From positions 38,602,894-38,666,893 of the forward strand of contig CM020618.1 in the NCBI GenBank assembly GCA_009829735.1: DNA of 64,000 bases, in the 5' to 3' direction. The translations under genes and the position numbers were made by a program. Under the pieces are notes generated by a model, which was given only the letters and a program-made list of their open reading frames with translations, did no database searches and was not told the DNA's origin. Below are positions 63,057 through 64,000 of this stretch, in pieces (the first letter of the stretch is position 1; each line of letters starts with the position of its first letter). The stretch is from Pyropia yezoensis (lineage: Eukaryota; Rhodophyta; Bangiophyceae; Bangiales; Bangiaceae).

Positions 63057-63148
63057 CATACAGACCAACCCGCCCCCTCTCGGTGGGTGCGTGTTGTACA
63101 CAGACGGCACGTAGCTCGGACGCGCTGCCTCCGCTGCTCCTCTTTCTC
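63057..63148. other. Right flank of the nest (TSD plus short spacer)
   Basis: CATAC (63057-63061) is the right target duplication of C. The remaining about 87 bp are the 3' flank of the DDE transposase gene on the minus strand. Confidence 0.8.
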
Positions 63149-64000
63149 CTAGGCGGCCTTCACCTTCTCTGCGTCCTTGGCAGCGGCCTTGTCCGCCTTG
63201 GCGGCGGCAGCCGCTGCGCTGGCAGCCACCTCCGCGCGGTGCGCGTCCGGCAGATCGCCGCCGCTGTATACGCGCCCCTTCTTGACCGAAGCACGCCCCG
63301 CCACAACGGTGCGCCAGTCCGCAGCATGCTGGTCATGGCTTTGACGGATGACCAGAGCGGCCGCCGCGCGCGCCTGGTCAGCAACGTCGTCATGGGGGAG
63401 GTCCACCCCGAGGATGAGGCAGGCGAGGTGGAGCACGCGCTGGCGGTCAAAAAGCACGAGCCCAACAGACTTAAAAAGCGCCCTGATGGTGGTGGGGATG
63501 AAAGCAATCCTCTCTGCCTCGTACGCCGCGTGCAGCACGCAATCACGGGTGGGCTGGCTCCTCAGCAGAGCGCGGACAATCTTCTCCTCCGACAGGATGG
63601 GCACGTGCGTCTTGAGCACTGCGAAGCACTTGTCATCCAGCACCTGGAGGAAGTGGGAGGTGTTGGCAAACAGCCACCAAAGGTGCACGTTGTACTTGAG
63701 CGCCGACCGCACCACATCCACCTGCTTGTGGGAATGCAACTGGTCGCCCAGCAGCAAGCAGTCCCGCCCGTGGTTGCGGAGCTGCCACTCCCCACAAAGC
63801 AGGTCTAGCACGGCGGAAAAGGTCGTCGAGTCAATAAAATCAGACTCGGTCCACCCGTAGTAGCGCGGCCATGATGCACGCGTGCGGGTCTGGCAGCGAG
63901 AGAGCACAAAGCTGCTGGCTGCTGAGTCCTCCTCACCGAATCGACTTCGGAAGATGTACACGCTGAGGAACGGGGCCCCGTCGCCACCCACAAACGACAG
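63149..64000 (-). CDS. pogo/CENP-B-like DDE transposase, C-terminal part
   Basis: Minus-strand frame entering from beyond the right edge and ending at 63149; about 283 residues are visible. It shows the DDE_1-type core. CLLLGDQLHSHK holds the second catalytic Asp with the D-x-x-x-x-H pattern. After about 30 residues, LWWLFANTSHFLQVLDDKCF replaces the family's 'P-x-x-T/N-S-H-x-x-Q-P-L-D' motif and supplies the third Asp. A segment earlier, WTESDFIDSTTF matches the usual pre-core region. The C-terminal tail is Ala/Lys-rich (KADKAAAKDAEKVKAA). The N-terminal DNA-binding part and first Asp lie outside the window. No terminal inverted repeat is visible before the element C insertion about 90 bp away. 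Codons are strongly GC-rich like the host genes, so a domesticated gene cannot be excluded. Confidence 0.75.
   Translation of the reverse strand: MSFVGGDGAPFLSVYIFRSRFGEEDSAASSFVLSRCQTRTRASWPRYYGWTESDFIDSTTFSAVLDLLCGEWQLRNHGRDCLLLGDQLHSHKQVDVVRSALKYNVHLWWLFANTSHFLQVLDDKCFAVLKTHVPILSEEKIVRALLRSQPTRDCVLHAAYEAERIAFIPTTIRALFKSVGLVLFDRQRVLHLACLILGVDLPHDDVADQARAAAALVIRQSHDQHAADWRTVVAGRASVKKGRVYSGGDLPDAHRAEVAASAAAAAAKADKAAAKDAEKVKAA

Overview
The window is nuclear DNA of a eukaryote with extremely GC-rich, Ala/Pro/Gly-rich coding sequence, few introns, TATA and CCAAT promoter motifs and many transposable elements. This profile fits a bangiophyte red alga (Porphyra/Pyropia-like), but that assignment is inference from composition and style only. 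Two runs of exactly 500 N (2843-3342 and 38779-39278) are scaffold gaps of placeholder size.

Left part (1-25 kb). A MULE-type (Mutator-like) DNA transposase gene lies on the minus strand at 8455-11479. Positions 1-2842 are a nearly identical second copy of 8730-11571, cut by the window edge on one side and by the first gap on the other. Between and around them are low-complexity GC repeats, including a (GGTGGC)n array with a higher-order unit, and stretches with no recognisable gene. A diverged LTR/leader fragment (15520-16365) abuts a 122-codon minus-strand ORF (16321-16689). About 1.1 kb away, head to head, starts the best host gene of the window: a two-exon gene at 17801-20059 for a 572-residue protein with a mitochondrial-type presequence and RRM-like folds. 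A probable, poorly resolved minus-strand gene for a disordered nuclear-type protein fills about 20.6-24 kb.

Right part (26-63 kb) is one nest of Ty3/gypsy chromodomain elements, all pointing to the minus strand and all delimited by 5-bp target-site duplications. Element C (26050-63056, TSD CATAC) is the outermost. Element A (26149-55483, TSD AGGAC) sits inside one LTR of C. Two copies of family B sit inside A: B1 (31792-40941, TSD CCTCG) in A's pol, and B2 (44383-55181, TSD CTTGG) in A's right LTR. B2 looks close to whole (gag and a 1388-codon pol open). C is broken in a few places and B1 carries a gap and a few breaks. By eye the LTR pairs differ by about 0.4-1.2 percent, so all insertions are recent.

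The most unusual observation is that families A and B, although different, both carry a long extra reading frame on the opposite strand between pol and the 3' LTR. The encoded proteins share a recognisable domain. Element C instead has an extra sense ORF upstream of gag with two U1/matrin-type C2H2 zinc fingers. Just beyond the nest, at the right edge, is the C-terminal half of a pogo/CENP-B-like DDE transposase (63149-64000).
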